NCBI RefSeq assembly: GCF_008364765.1
Contig: NZ_VTUY01000010.1
Location: forward strand, 87,887 to 151,886
Length of the DNA: 64,000 nucleotides
Direction: 5' to 3'
DNA from: Bacillus sp. CH30_1T
GTDB taxonomy: Bacteria; Bacillota; Bacilli; Bacillales; Bacillaceae_B
Part shown: positions 41,877 to 50,659 of the stretch, piece by piece
Position numbering within the stretch: the first letter of the stretch is position 1
How the letters are laid out: each line of letters begins with the position of its first letter
The notes under the pieces: generated by a model
The model's database searches: none
What the model was told of the DNA's origin: nothing
What the model saw: the letters and a program-made list of their open reading frames with translations, nothing else
Program-made: the position numbers and the translations under genes

Positions 41877-42647
41877 GTGATGACAGAAAGACAAAAATCA
41901 ATCGTACGAGAGTTAGAGATGAAAAATAAGGTCAGCGTGACAAATTTATCAAGAAAGTTAAAGGTAACCCCAGAAACGATTCGAAAGGATTTAATCCTCC
42001 TGGAACAAAAGAAGAAATTACGGAGAATTCACGGAGGAGCGATTCCTTACTATGGTTTAATAAAAGAACCTCATTTCAATAAAAAAATTGGAATCTCTCA
42101 TGATCAAAAAAAGCGAATTGGGGAAGTTGCTACTACATTTATTACTGATGGAGAAACGATCGCTCTGGATGTTGGTTCAACCACCTTGCATATCGCCAGC
42201 TCGATAAAGGATGTTCAAAATATAACGATTGTGACCAACTCTTTAGCTGCGGCAGACATTCTGAACACACGCTTGGAAAACCATCTATTTGATGGAAATG
42301 TCATTGTACTGGGTGGAGCAACGAATCCATTGCAACGTTCAGTAAGCGGCTCGTTAACGAATATATTATTAGAGAATTTTTATTTCGATAAAGCCTTCAT
42401 ATCTTGTGGTGGAATTAATAAAGAGGGAATATGTGATTTTAATATTGATGAAGCTGCTGCATCTTCCATCATGATCAAGAAAACGAGGAAAGTGTTTGTT
42501 GTTTCGGATTCATCCAAGTTGAATCAAAATGCTCTGTTTCACATCGGACCATTCTCTTCGATTGATTGTGTGATATCGGATGTTTCAATACCTAAAGAAT
42601 GGATGAAAGATTCAATGATTAATAAGGTTGAATGGATAAAAGTTTGA
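41877..42647 (+). CDS. DeoR/GlpR family regulator
   Basis: 256 residues. N-terminal HTH (MTERQKSIVRELEMKNKVSVTNLSRKLKVTPETIRKDLILLEQKKKLRRIHGGA) and the sugar-phosphate-binding C-terminal domain (GETIALDVGSTTLHIA, VTNSLAAADIL, LGGATNP, FISCGGINKEGICDFN, VVSDSSKLNQ). Divergent from the phosphoesterase-tatAC operon, which it may control. GTG 41877 or ATG 41880; AAAGGGGAG is upstream. Confidence 0.92.
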   Translation: MMTERQKSIVRELEMKNKVSVTNLSRKLKVTPETIRKDLILLEQKKKLRRIHGGAIPYYGLIKEPHFNKKIGISHDQKKRIGEVATTFITDGETIALDVGSTTLHIASSIKDVQNITIVTNSLAAADILNTRLENHLFDGNVIVLGGATNPLQRSVSGSLTNILLENFYFDKAFISCGGINKEGICDFNIDEAAASSIMIKKTRKVFVVSDSSKLNQNALFHIGPFSSIDCVISDVSIPKEWMKDSMINKVEWIKV

Positions 42648-42757
42648 ACCTACAGGACTTACATACCCAACTCCTGTTGAAGAACCCCTTTTAGAACAAC
42701 CATTATCATGTGAAATATTGGTATCTTTTATTATTCGTATACCTTATCAAGAGCCAT

Positions 42758-42770
42758 AGGTCCGTCCCTC
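42758..42770. repeat. GGGACGGACC repeat arm
   Basis: Single arm AGGTCCGTCCCTC in the 5' region of the sigma-54 activator gene. Confidence 0.75.
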
Positions 42771-42837
42771 AACGCGTTAGTGTATGATAGAATTAATTTA
42801 GAGTAATTGATTTTTGTTTGCTTGGAGGTTGTTTAGG

Positions 42838-44442
42838 ATGCGGCTTTATATGACAGATAAAGTGGAACGTGCGATTGAGTTATTCTCTCAATCAGAGGTG
42901 GATGCACTTGAGGTAGTGAATCATGAGGATGAGATTGTAGGAATTCTTACACTAGGAGATTTAGGTACGATTTTTCATGATGGCCATTTAGGTGGTATGG
43001 TCGGTGAAATCCTCCAAAAAAGCATGTCACATCCATCTCCTCTTCAAGAACAAAAACGGAAGAAAAACCAATATAGTGATTTACTAGAGAGTCATGTTTT
43101 TAACGATATAATCAATTCCCTTTATGATGGGGTCTTCATTACAGATGGATATGGTATTACAGTCAAGGTAAACAAATCCTATGAAAGAATAGCGGACCTG
43201 AAATCCGAGCAACTAATCGGCTATCATATGGAAGAGCTCATTAAGGCTGGATATATATCCAAGTCTGCCTCCATCCAGGTCTTGAAAGAAAAAAGACCAA
43301 TAACATTGATGCAGTCCATTCATAACGGAAGAAAAATCATCGTGTCCGGCACACCGATTTTCAATGAGGAAGATGAAATTTTATATGTTGTAAACAGTGT
43401 TCGTGATATCACCGAACTATTAAAATTAAAGCTGCAAATTGATGAGTTGCAAGAACTAAAGAACCTCCGCCAAAGTTCGAATGCCACGTTTTCTAATGAA
43501 GCAGAGAAGTCCTCCATCTATTCCAGTGAAAGCATGAAGAAGGTTTTCACCACCATTGATCGAGTAGCCAAAACCGATGTAAAAGTTCTCTTACAGGGGG
43601 AAACCGGTGTTGGGAAAACGATGATTGCAAAATACATACACGAGCATTCGAAACGTTCGACCGGTAGTTTTCTAGAGCTTAACTGCGGAGCCTTCCCTCC
43701 AAGTTTAATAGAGTCAGAATTATTCGGCTATGAATCAGGTTCTTTCACCGGTGCTTTATCTAAAGGGAAAAAAGGATTGCTGGAAGTGGCGAATAATGGC
43801 ACGTTATTCCTTGATGAAATCGGGGATCTTCCCTTAGAGCTTCAAGTAAAACTACTAAAGGTCATTGAAGATCAAGCGTTCATCCCCATTGGTTCATCAA
43901 AACTCAAACAAATTAATGTTCGCATTATCGCTGCTTCCCATAAAAACATTAAGAACTTAGTGGACATAGGGGAATTTCGCGAAGACTTATATTACCGTTT
44001 AAACGTCGTTCCAGTTCAAATCCCTTCCCTCCGTCAGCGTCGCGAAGAAATCATTCCGCTTTCTCAACACTTTTTACAGAGCTTCAATGATGAATATGGA
44101 TCAAGCAAAGTGATGAGCATTGAGGCATTGGATTGTTTACATGAATATGATTGGCCTGGGAATATTAGAGAATTAAAAAATTTGATAGAGCGCTTAGTCG
44201 TTATCACTCCTTCAGAAACAATTGGACGTGAAGATCTACCACCTGAATTAAGTGAAGACACCAAGAAACCAGGCTCAGTTTATGAAGGAGAAATTCTTCC
44301 TTTAAAAGAGGCCGTGGATCGAGTAGAAAAACAATTGATCACCAATGCAATACGACAATATAAAACAACGAGAAAAGCAGCCGAAATTCTCGAAGTCAGC
44401 CAATCCACGATTGTCCAAAAAATGAAGAAATGGGAGCTTTGA
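42838..44442 (+). CDS. Sigma-54-dependent transcriptional activator (PAS-AAA-Fis)
   Basis: 534 residues. The N-terminal 75 include a part resembling half of a CBS domain (EVVNHEDEIVGILTLGDLGTIF); a PAS domain follows (IINSLYDGVFITDGYGITVKVNKSYERI), then the AAA+ module with Walker A GETGVGKT, the sigma-54 contact loop GSFTGA (usual GAFTGA), and Walker B FLDEIG; a Fis helix-turn-helix ends it (TRKAAEILEVSQSTIVQKMKKW). It should activate the -24/-12 promoter 110 bases downstream. ATG 42838 has GGAGG 10 bases upstream. Its stop codon lies within a perfect hairpin. Confidence 0.94.
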   Translation: MRLYMTDKVERAIELFSQSEVDALEVVNHEDEIVGILTLGDLGTIFHDGHLGGMVGEILQKSMSHPSPLQEQKRKKNQYSDLLESHVFNDIINSLYDGVFITDGYGITVKVNKSYERIADLKSEQLIGYHMEELIKAGYISKSASIQVLKEKRPITLMQSIHNGRKIIVSGTPIFNEEDEILYVVNSVRDITELLKLKLQIDELQELKNLRQSSNATFSNEAEKSSIYSSESMKKVFTTIDRVAKTDVKVLLQGETGVGKTMIAKYIHEHSKRSTGSFLELNCGAFPPSLIESELFGYESGSFTGALSKGKKGLLEVANNGTLFLDEIGDLPLELQVKLLKVIEDQAFIPIGSSKLKQINVRIIAASHKNIKNLVDIGEFREDLYYRLNVVPVQIPSLRQRREEIIPLSQHFLQSFNDEYGSSKVMSIEALDCLHEYDWPGNIRELKNLIERLVVITPSETIGREDLPPELSEDTKKPGSVYEGEILPLKEAVDRVEKQLITNAIRQYKTTRKAAEILEVSQSTIVQKMKKWEL

Positions 44443-44469
44443 TTACTTCTTGAATCAAAGCTCCCATTT
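44428..44469 (+). terminator. Hairpin spanning the stop codon of the activator
   Basis: AAATGGGAGCTTTGATT / AATCAAAGCTCCCATTT, 17 perfect base pairs with an 8-base loop, then TTCGATTATTTTCC. The TGA (44440-44442) is inside the 5' arm. It separates the regulator from the sigma-54 operon. Confidence 0.8.
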
Positions 44470-44550
44470 TCGATTATTTTCCTAATCGGATTTGACTATT
44501 TTTTGACACCCTCTCACGTGTCCTTCCGTCTATTCCCACTTTTCAGAAAG

Positions 44551-44567
44551 TTGGCACAGAACTTGCA
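44551..44567 (+). promoter_or_regulatory. Sigma-54 (-24/-12) promoter
   Basis: TTGGCACAGAACTTGCA: GG at 44553-44554 and GC at 44565-44566 with exactly 10 bases between, matching YTGGCACN(5)TTGC. Transcription would begin near 44578, before the ATG at 44605. Confidence 0.93.
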
Positions 44568-44604
44568 TCCTTTTTTATATAAGAATCGAAAGGAGATACT
44601 CTTT

Positions 44605-45753
44605 ATGACAATCTCAACTTTTAAAATTGCAAACAAATTGGTGACAGGAAAAGGGGCAACTTCGGTTTTACCAGACGAAATCAAACGACTCCGAATTCAA
44701 AATCCTCTTATCGTCACAGATATAACCCTGCAAAAAGTCGGGGTGGTAAATCAAATCACCCCGTTAATGAAAGGGCTTACTTACGAAATATTCACAGGTG
44801 TTAAACCTGATCCTGAGCTCTCTATTGTGGAAGATTGCACGAAAGTTTTCATCGAAGGCAATCATGATGGCTTGATTGCTATTGGCGGTGGAAGTGCGAT
44901 CGATATCGCAAAAAGTGTATCTGTGTACGCAGGTTTTGATGGCAGCCTGTCAGAACTGATCGGTACAGACCTTGTTCCACAAAAAGGTGCACCTATCATC
45001 ACCCTCCCGACAACTGCAGGCACAGGTTCAGAAGTAACGAATATATCGATCCTTTCTGATACAGAAGCTCAGCTCAAAAAAGGCATCGTGAGTGACTACC
45101 TGCTTCCTGATGTGGCGATTGTCGCACCGGAAATGACGCTGACCATGCCGCCTTCAGTCACAGCAGCAAGCGGGGTGGACGCATTGGTTCATGCCATTGA
45201 AGCATATATCTCGGTTCATGCTTCACCCATAACAGATGCCTTGGCCATTTCTGCGATTCGAATGATTTCAGAGAACCTGCCAAAGGCATACGCTAATCCT
45301 AACCATTTGGAAGCCCGTGAAAAAATGGCGACTGCAAGCTTAATGGCGGGGATGGCTTTTGGTAATGCTGGAGTCGGTGCCGTTCACGCACTCGCCTATC
45401 CTTTAGGAGGCCGCTATCATATTCCTCATGGAGTCAGCAATGCTCTCCTCCTTCCATATGTCATGGAATGGAATAAGATTGCCTGTATGGAGCGCTTCAG
45501 GGACATTGCGGCAGCATTGGGCGAAAACGTTCGCTCCTTATCTGACGCAGAAGCAGCGGATAAAGCCGTGACTTCCATGAAGCGATTATGCACCGCGGTC
45601 AATATCCCGACTGGATTACGCTCCTTTGACATTCCGGAAACGGCACTTTCTGATATGGCTGAAGATGCTAGCAAGATTGAGAGACTATTAAACAATAACC
45701 CACGTCAGTTAAACAAAAGTGAAATTGAACAAATCTATCAATCTGCTTATTAA
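44605..45753 (+). CDS. Iron-containing alcohol dehydrogenase
   Basis: 382 residues of group-III Fe-ADH: NAD-binding GGGSAIDIAKS, TLPTTAGTGSEVTNISIL, and the metal-binding HAIEAYIS, AHALAYPLGGRYHIPHG with three histidines and an upstream Asp. Group members include 1,3-propanediol and 4-hydroxybutyrate dehydrogenases. In this operon with SSADH it is a candidate 4-hydroxybutyrate dehydrogenase. ATG 44605 with AAAGGAG; earlier in-frame codons would lie upstream of the promoter start. Confidence 0.93.
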   Translation: MTISTFKIANKLVTGKGATSVLPDEIKRLRIQNPLIVTDITLQKVGVVNQITPLMKGLTYEIFTGVKPDPELSIVEDCTKVFIEGNHDGLIAIGGGSAIDIAKSVSVYAGFDGSLSELIGTDLVPQKGAPIITLPTTAGTGSEVTNISILSDTEAQLKKGIVSDYLLPDVAIVAPEMTLTMPPSVTAASGVDALVHAIEAYISVHASPITDALAISAIRMISENLPKAYANPNHLEAREKMATASLMAGMAFGNAGVGAVHALAYPLGGRYHIPHGVSNALLLPYVMEWNKIACMERFRDIAAALGENVRSLSDAEAADKAVTSMKRLCTAVNIPTGLRSFDIPETALSDMAEDASKIERLLNNNPRQLNKSEIEQIYQSAY

Positions 45754-45804
45754 TATAAAGGATTTCAGTTCATTGTTATCAAATTAAGAAAAGGGGTATA
45801 TAGG

Positions 45805-47193
45805 ATGTGGAGAAATCGAAAAGATGGTGAGGAATCACCATATATTCCAATGGGACCTTTTAAATTAAGACTCCCGTTTATTCACTACAAATTTGAATGG
45901 CCGGATTATGTCCAAGGTTTGCTAATGTGTGCAGTAGATTTAGCTGCGATTCCATTAATGATTGAACTTCTGGGCATGCCTTTTGAAGTCGCATTAGCCG
46001 TTGTACTGTTGAATGGAATTCTCTATTTAACTCATCACTTACTCGGCGATCCAGTCGTTCCCGGATGGATCACACCAGCGATTCCATTAATCATGGCTTA
46101 TGTATCAGCATTTCCAGAAGGACCGGAACGTGTACATGCACTAGTCGCCTTCCAGCTTACACTCGGCCTACTTTCCATCCTGTTAGGGGTGACAGGATTA
46201 GCGAAAAAAGTCGTTACATTCGTTCCCCCGGCGATTAAATCCGGGGTGATCTTAGGAGCAGGATTTGCAGCAATCATTTCTGTCTTCCAGGTTGGCGGGC
46301 GTTTCGAAAGCTTTCCATGGACCATTTCCATCGCAGTAGGGATTGCCTTTTATATAATATTCTCTCAACATTTCAATCAACTGAAAGCCAAAAGTGCACT
46401 ATGGGGGCTTATTGGTAAACTGGGAATCTTTCCGATTATTATTCTCGCTGTTATCATCGCACCTCTCTTTGGAGAAGCACCGTGGCCAACGATTGAGTGG
46501 GGGCTCATTAATCCTGACTTCGGTACACTTTGGAGTGAATACACCATCTTTGGGCTCGGTTTCCCTCCGGCAATGTTATTTGTAACAGCTTTGCCTACTG
46601 TATTAGCCGCATATATCGTCCTATTCGGAGACGTTTTACAAAGTAAGGCTCTCATCGATGAAGCAGACGATGTGCGCCGTGATGAAAAGATCGATTACAA
46701 TCCGAATCGTGCCCATATGGTCTTCGGTGGACGCAACACCATTATGAGTATACTTGGTCCTGATGTCACAATGGCAGGTCCACTATGGGCAGCCATGCAG
46801 GTTGTCGTAATTGAACGGTTTAAAGAAGGTAAAAAAGCTATGCATTCTATATTTGGTGGTTCTGGGTCCTTCAGATGGGGTACAAATACTGGACTCTTAC
46901 TTCTCCCTATTGTAAGTTTAGTACAACCAATTCTAGGTATCGCCCTCGCCTTAACTTTGCTGATCCAAGGTTATGTAAGCGTTCGCGTAGGGATATTGGA
47001 ATCCCGAAGTCACCGTGACCTTGGCATTGCCGGAGTTATAGGGGCAGTACTCGCCACCAAAGGTGCTACTTGGGCATTTGCAGTTGGAATTTTGTTATGC
47101 TTATTGATTTATGGGAAAAAATTCTTCATCGGTGAGAACGACGAAATTTTCACAAAAGATCTGGAAAATAAAGATGCCAAGAAAATATCATAA
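45805..47193 (+). CDS. NCS2-like (solute carrier family 23) permease
   Basis: 462 residues, about twelve hydrophobic segments. Sequence such as HHLLGDPVVPGWITPAIPLIMAYV, VPPAIKSGVILGAGFAAI, FGGRNTIMSILGPDVTMAGPLWAAMQ suggests a relative of nucleobase/ascorbate (NCS2/SLC23) carriers but without their standard signature, so substrate is open. Second gene of the sigma-54 operon, likely bringing in the substrate of the flanking dehydrogenases. AAAAGGGG precedes the ATG. Confidence 0.75.
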   Translation: MWRNRKDGEESPYIPMGPFKLRLPFIHYKFEWPDYVQGLLMCAVDLAAIPLMIELLGMPFEVALAVVLLNGILYLTHHLLGDPVVPGWITPAIPLIMAYVSAFPEGPERVHALVAFQLTLGLLSILLGVTGLAKKVVTFVPPAIKSGVILGAGFAAIISVFQVGGRFESFPWTISIAVGIAFYIIFSQHFNQLKAKSALWGLIGKLGIFPIIILAVIIAPLFGEAPWPTIEWGLINPDFGTLWSEYTIFGLGFPPAMLFVTALPTVLAAYIVLFGDVLQSKALIDEADDVRRDEKIDYNPNRAHMVFGGRNTIMSILGPDVTMAGPLWAAMQVVVIERFKEGKKAMHSIFGGSGSFRWGTNTGLLLLPIVSLVQPILGIALALTLLIQGYVSVRVGILESRSHRDLGIAGVIGAVLATKGATWAFAVGILLCLLIYGKKFFIGENDEIFTKDLENKDAKKIS

Positions 47194-47214
47194 AACATTA
47201 AAAGGAGGATCACT

Positions 47215-48633
47215 ATGCAACACTACAATATGATCATTAACGGAGAACAATCAGGATCGGATCTTTCGAAAAGGGATGTGACCAACCCAGCCACCTCAGA
47301 GGTCATTGCCACTATCCCGAACGGAGGCAAAAAAGAAGCTGCCAGTGCTGTTGACGCGGCTTATGGTGCATTCAAGGACTGGTCCCAATACTCTGCATAC
47401 GAACGAAGTGAACTCATCCTTAAATGGTATGACTTGATTAACGAGAACAAAAAGGATCTTGCCCGTACCATGACGATCGAGCAAGGAAAGCCGTTAAAAG
47501 AAGCGCTTGGTGAAATCCAATATGCCAACGGCTTCATCTCCTGGTACGCCGAAGAAGGAAAGCGCGTATACGGTGAACAAATTCCGGCAACTCAGCGCAA
47601 CAAGCGATTATTCGTCCATAAGCAGCCTGTCGGGGTTGTAGCTGTCATCACACCATGGAACTTCCCTGCCGCCATGATCACCCGTAAGGTTGCACCGGCA
47701 CTCGCCACCGGCTGTACGGTCGTGATTAAACCGGCAAACCAAACCCCTTTGACCGCTATAAAAATGGCGCTACTGGCAGAAAAAGCCGGCATCCCTAAAG
47801 GTGTCATCAACGTGGTGACAGGTGATTCGAAATCCATCGGGGAAACATGGATGGAAGACACACGCGTACGGAAACTGACATTCACGGGATCAACGGAAGT
47901 CGGGAAAGTCCTGATGAAAGGTTCTGCTGACACCGTCAAGAAAATATCGTTGGAGCTCGGAGGTCATGCACCTGTGATCGTGATGGCTGACTCTGATCTG
48001 GAAAAAGCAGTCGATGGCGTCATTGCCTCCAAATTCAGAAATGCAGGTCAAACCTGTGTCTGCTCGAACCGCATCTATGTTCATGAATCCATTGTTGATT
48101 CATTTACCGAAAAACTAGTCGAAAAAGTGAGGGATATCAAAGTCGGTAACGGCCTTGAAGAAGGTGTGGACATTGGTCCATTAATCGATAAGAATGCAGT
48201 TGAAAAAGTCCAGAAGCATGTGGAGGACGCTGTAAGCAAAGGAGCAACCGTTGTCTACGGAGGCAAAGGTAAAAACGGATTATACTTTGAACCAACCGTC
48301 ATCACCAACGTACATGATGACATGCTTTGCATGAAAGACGAAACATTCGGTCCGGTTGCTCCAATCACTACGTTTAAAACAGAAGAAGAAGCCATCGACC
48401 GGGCAAATGATTCCATCTACGGTCTTGCTGCTTATGTATTCACCGAAAATATCACAAAGGGCATACGAATCAGCGAGCAACTGGAATATGGAATTGTAGG
48501 ATTGAACGATGGATTACCTTCCACTCCTCAGGCCCCATTTGGCGGATTCAAGCAAAGTGGTCTGGGCCGTGAAGGCGGACATCATGGCATTGAAGAGTAT
48601 CTGGAAGTAAAATATATTTCATTAGAATTGTAA
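47215..48633 (+). CDS. NAD(P)-dependent succinate-semialdehyde dehydrogenase
   Basis: 472 residues, full-length aldehyde dehydrogenase. Catalytic signatures: Asn in TPWNFPAAM, Glu in LELGGHAP, and Cys in FRNAGQTCVCSNR. Sequence best fits the GabD-type SSADH (FGPVAPITTFKTEEEAIDRANDSIYGLAAY). It oxidises succinate semialdehyde to succinate. Last gene of the sigma-54 operon; AAAAGGAGG ribosome site. Confidence 0.9.
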   Translation: MQHYNMIINGEQSGSDLSKRDVTNPATSEVIATIPNGGKKEAASAVDAAYGAFKDWSQYSAYERSELILKWYDLINENKKDLARTMTIEQGKPLKEALGEIQYANGFISWYAEEGKRVYGEQIPATQRNKRLFVHKQPVGVVAVITPWNFPAAMITRKVAPALATGCTVVIKPANQTPLTAIKMALLAEKAGIPKGVINVVTGDSKSIGETWMEDTRVRKLTFTGSTEVGKVLMKGSADTVKKISLELGGHAPVIVMADSDLEKAVDGVIASKFRNAGQTCVCSNRIYVHESIVDSFTEKLVEKVRDIKVGNGLEEGVDIGPLIDKNAVEKVQKHVEDAVSKGATVVYGGKGKNGLYFEPTVITNVHDDMLCMKDETFGPVAPITTFKTEEEAIDRANDSIYGLAAYVFTENITKGIRISEQLEYGIVGLNDGLPSTPQAPFGGFKQSGLGREGGHHGIEEYLEVKYISLEL

Positions 48634-48639
48634 ACCTTG

Positions 48640-48669
48640 AAGGCACACATGTAGTTGTGTGCCTTTTTT
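48640..48669 (+). terminator. Terminator of the sigma-54 operon
   Basis: AAGGCACACA-TGTAGT-TGTGTGCCTT followed by TTTT. Confidence 0.9.
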
Positions 48670-48690
48670 CAGTAAACCCGTCCTATAATA

Positions 48691-48975
48691 TCACTTCTTA
48701 TAAATCTCACCAGACGACATCCATTCCATAAATCTCTGATAGGGATAATAAGTCGTTCCCTTCAACTCGATTTTTGGAGCATCCGGAAATTTGTGTAACA
48801 TCTCTCCTACTTCTTCTTTACTTAGGCCAACATGCAAATGCAAATCTTTTTCTTTTACTAAAGTCGGATAATCTGAGAAGCTTGGTTTCGGATTACCAAA
48901 GTTCTTTAACCCATCCCCAATAAAATATCCTAATACCGCCAGCCCTGCTGCCACCCAGAAAAAACTAATATCCAT
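48691..48975 (-). CDS. Hypothetical protein with N-terminal membrane segment
   Basis: 94 residues. A single hydrophobic segment (ISFFWVAAGLAVLGYFIG) then a charged soluble part with LHVGLSKEEVGEMLHKFPDAPKIELKGTTYYPYQRFMEWM, which has the look of an excisionase-like winged helix. A membrane-tethered small DNA- or protein-binding protein is possible. GGGGAG precedes the ATG. Confidence 0.65.
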   Translation of the reverse strand: MDISFFWVAAGLAVLGYFIGDGLKNFGNPKPSFSDYPTLVKEKDLHLHVGLSKEEVGEMLHKFPDAPKIELKGTTYYPYQRFMEWMSSGEIYKK

Positions 48976-49117
48976 TTTATAACTCCCCTTTTCTAATGAA
49001 TCAGTACCTTACATACGGCTCAACTTGATAATAGTTCCATTTAATACAATATTTATCGATTGAAATAATCACACAAATCTAGAAAAATAGAAATTGATAT
49101 TATATTAGGAAAACTTA

Positions 49118-49146
49118 TTGACTGCGCTTTCTTCCTATGCTAGATT
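49118..49146 (+). promoter_or_regulatory. Sigma-A promoter of brnQ leader
   Basis: TTGACT (49118-49123), 17 bases, TAGATT (49141-49146). Start predicted near 49153. Confidence 0.6.
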
Positions 49147-49152
49147 GTGTTT

Positions 49153-49213
49153 ATTAATTAAATTCCACGACGAGAAAATATAACTCGTCCCTGGTCAGGG
49201 GCGGGTTTTTTTA
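49153..49213 (+). terminator. Short leader with terminator/attenuator before brnQ
   Basis: About 60 bases of leader end in AACTCGTCCCTG-GT-CAGGGGCGGGTT followed by TTTTTTT, lying between the promoter and the brnQ start (49278). A small alternative hairpin CGAG-AAAATATAA-CTCG just before it uses part of the terminator arm and could act as antiterminator. Confidence 0.6.
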
Positions 49214-49277
49214 TGTGAAATAATCAGAATAATCAATAGAAGCTATCATGGTTTGGTAAGGATTTGGAGGGGTTTTT

Positions 49278-50603
49278 TTGAGAAAAAAAGATGTGCTGGT
49301 TTCAGGTTTTATGCTATTCTCTCTATTTTTCGGAGCAGGGAATTTAATATTCCCGCCTTATCTCGGAATGGAATCTGGAGACTACTTTGCCGCCGCAATT
49401 ACCGGGTTTATTTTAACAGCAGTGTTCCTGCCTTTTTTAACGATCATTTCAGTATCGTTATCTACTAACGGATTATTGTCAATTGGCCAACGGGTCCATC
49501 CTGTCTTTGGACTTGTATTCGCGATCGTGATTTATATGTCAATTGGAGCCCTATACGGTATTCCAAGGGCTTCGAATGTTGCCTATGAATTGGGATTTAT
49601 GCAAGTGATTAGTGTGGATGGACGGTTACCCTTATTCTTATTCTCTCTTGTCTTTTTCGGATTGACCTACTTACTCAGTATCAATCCAAAAAAGGTGATT
49701 GATCTTGTCGGGCAGTTTTTAACGCCTGCCTTGCTCATAGTATTAGCGATATTATGTGTACGGGCCTTTTTTATCTTTGATTATACGGACGCTCAAGCAA
49801 CTGAAAACTTCCAGTCCGATCCGTTTCTCAAAGGGTTTCTGGAAGGTTACTTCACCATGGATGCCGTGGCAGCCCTTGCCTTTGGGATTGTCATCATCAA
49901 TGGATTGAAAGATAAAGGAGCGATGGATAAAAGGGATCTGATACGAGGTACAATCAGTTCAGGTATGATTGCAGCAGTAGGCTTAATCATGGTGTATCTT
50001 TCACTAGGATGGATTGGGCGTGTTGTTCCCCATGATGAGCCACTTCAAAATGGTGCAGAAATATTGGTTCTTGCTTCTCATCAATTATTTGGATACAGCG
50101 GGAATGTATTATTTGGAGCCATAGTGATGATTGCTTGTTTAACGACCTGTATCGGCCTCATCAATGCATGCGGACGTTTTTTTAATGAAAATTTCCCGAG
50201 GTATTCATATAAGACTTATATAATGATTTTCATCCTCATCGGGATGGCCGTGACCAATCTTGGACTGAATTTGATATTGAAAGTGGCTACTCCGTTACTT
50301 GTTCTGATTTATCCTGTAGCTATTGTGCTTGTAGTCCTCTCTCTCTTCCAGCATTTCTTTGGAGAGAGTAAGAGAATGTATGTGTATGGGGTTGGGGTCG
50401 CATCATTATTTGCTTTTCACGAAATGCTGATGACGCTAAAAATTCAAATGGAAGGAATTCACGCTATCTTGGGATTCCTTCCCCTCAGCGAAAATGGCCT
50501 GGCCTGGACCATTCCTACCCTCGTGGCCGTCGTAATTGGATATGCTCTAGACCTCTTCCAAAGAAAGATCACCTTTCCTTTCAAGAGAGGGACGGACCTC
50601 TAA
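49278..50603 (+). CDS. brnQ: Branched-chain amino acid carrier BrnQ
   Basis: 441 residues and about twelve membrane segments. SGFMLFSLFFGAGNLIFPPYLGMESG at the N terminus and YGIPRASNVAYELGF are LIV-II carrier features. It takes up leucine, isoleucine and valine with Na+ or H+. Start is TTG 49278, with TTGGAGG 7 bases upstream. The last residues KRGTDL and the stop codon are encoded by a copy of the GGGACGGACC repeat. Confidence 0.95.
   Translation: MRKKDVLVSGFMLFSLFFGAGNLIFPPYLGMESGDYFAAAITGFILTAVFLPFLTIISVSLSTNGLLSIGQRVHPVFGLVFAIVIYMSIGALYGIPRASNVAYELGFMQVISVDGRLPLFLFSLVFFGLTYLLSINPKKVIDLVGQFLTPALLIVLAILCVRAFFIFDYTDAQATENFQSDPFLKGFLEGYFTMDAVAALAFGIVIINGLKDKGAMDKRDLIRGTISSGMIAAVGLIMVYLSLGWIGRVVPHDEPLQNGAEILVLASHQLFGYSGNVLFGAIVMIACLTTCIGLINACGRFFNENFPRYSYKTYIMIFILIGMAVTNLGLNLILKVATPLLVLIYPVAIVLVVLSLFQHFFGESKRMYVYGVGVASLFAFHEMLMTLKIQMEGIHAILGFLPLSENGLAWTIPTLVAVVIGYALDLFQRKITFPFKRGTDL
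50587..50600. repeat. GGGACGGACC repeat arm inside the end of brnQ
   Basis: GAGGGACGGACCTC, immediately followed by TAA. Read in frame it gives R-G-T-D-L. Single arm, next to the terminator. Confidence 0.85.
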
Positions 50604-50654
50604 AAAAGCAACAAGGCATGAGTGAAATTTCCACGCATGCCTTGTTGCTTTTTT
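50602..50654. terminator. Bidirectional terminator after brnQ
   Basis: AAAAAAGCAACAAGGCATG and its complement CATGCCTTGTTGCTTTTTT: 19 perfect base pairs with a 15-base loop and T-run on both strands. Confidence 0.92.
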
Positions 50655-50659
50655 GATTT

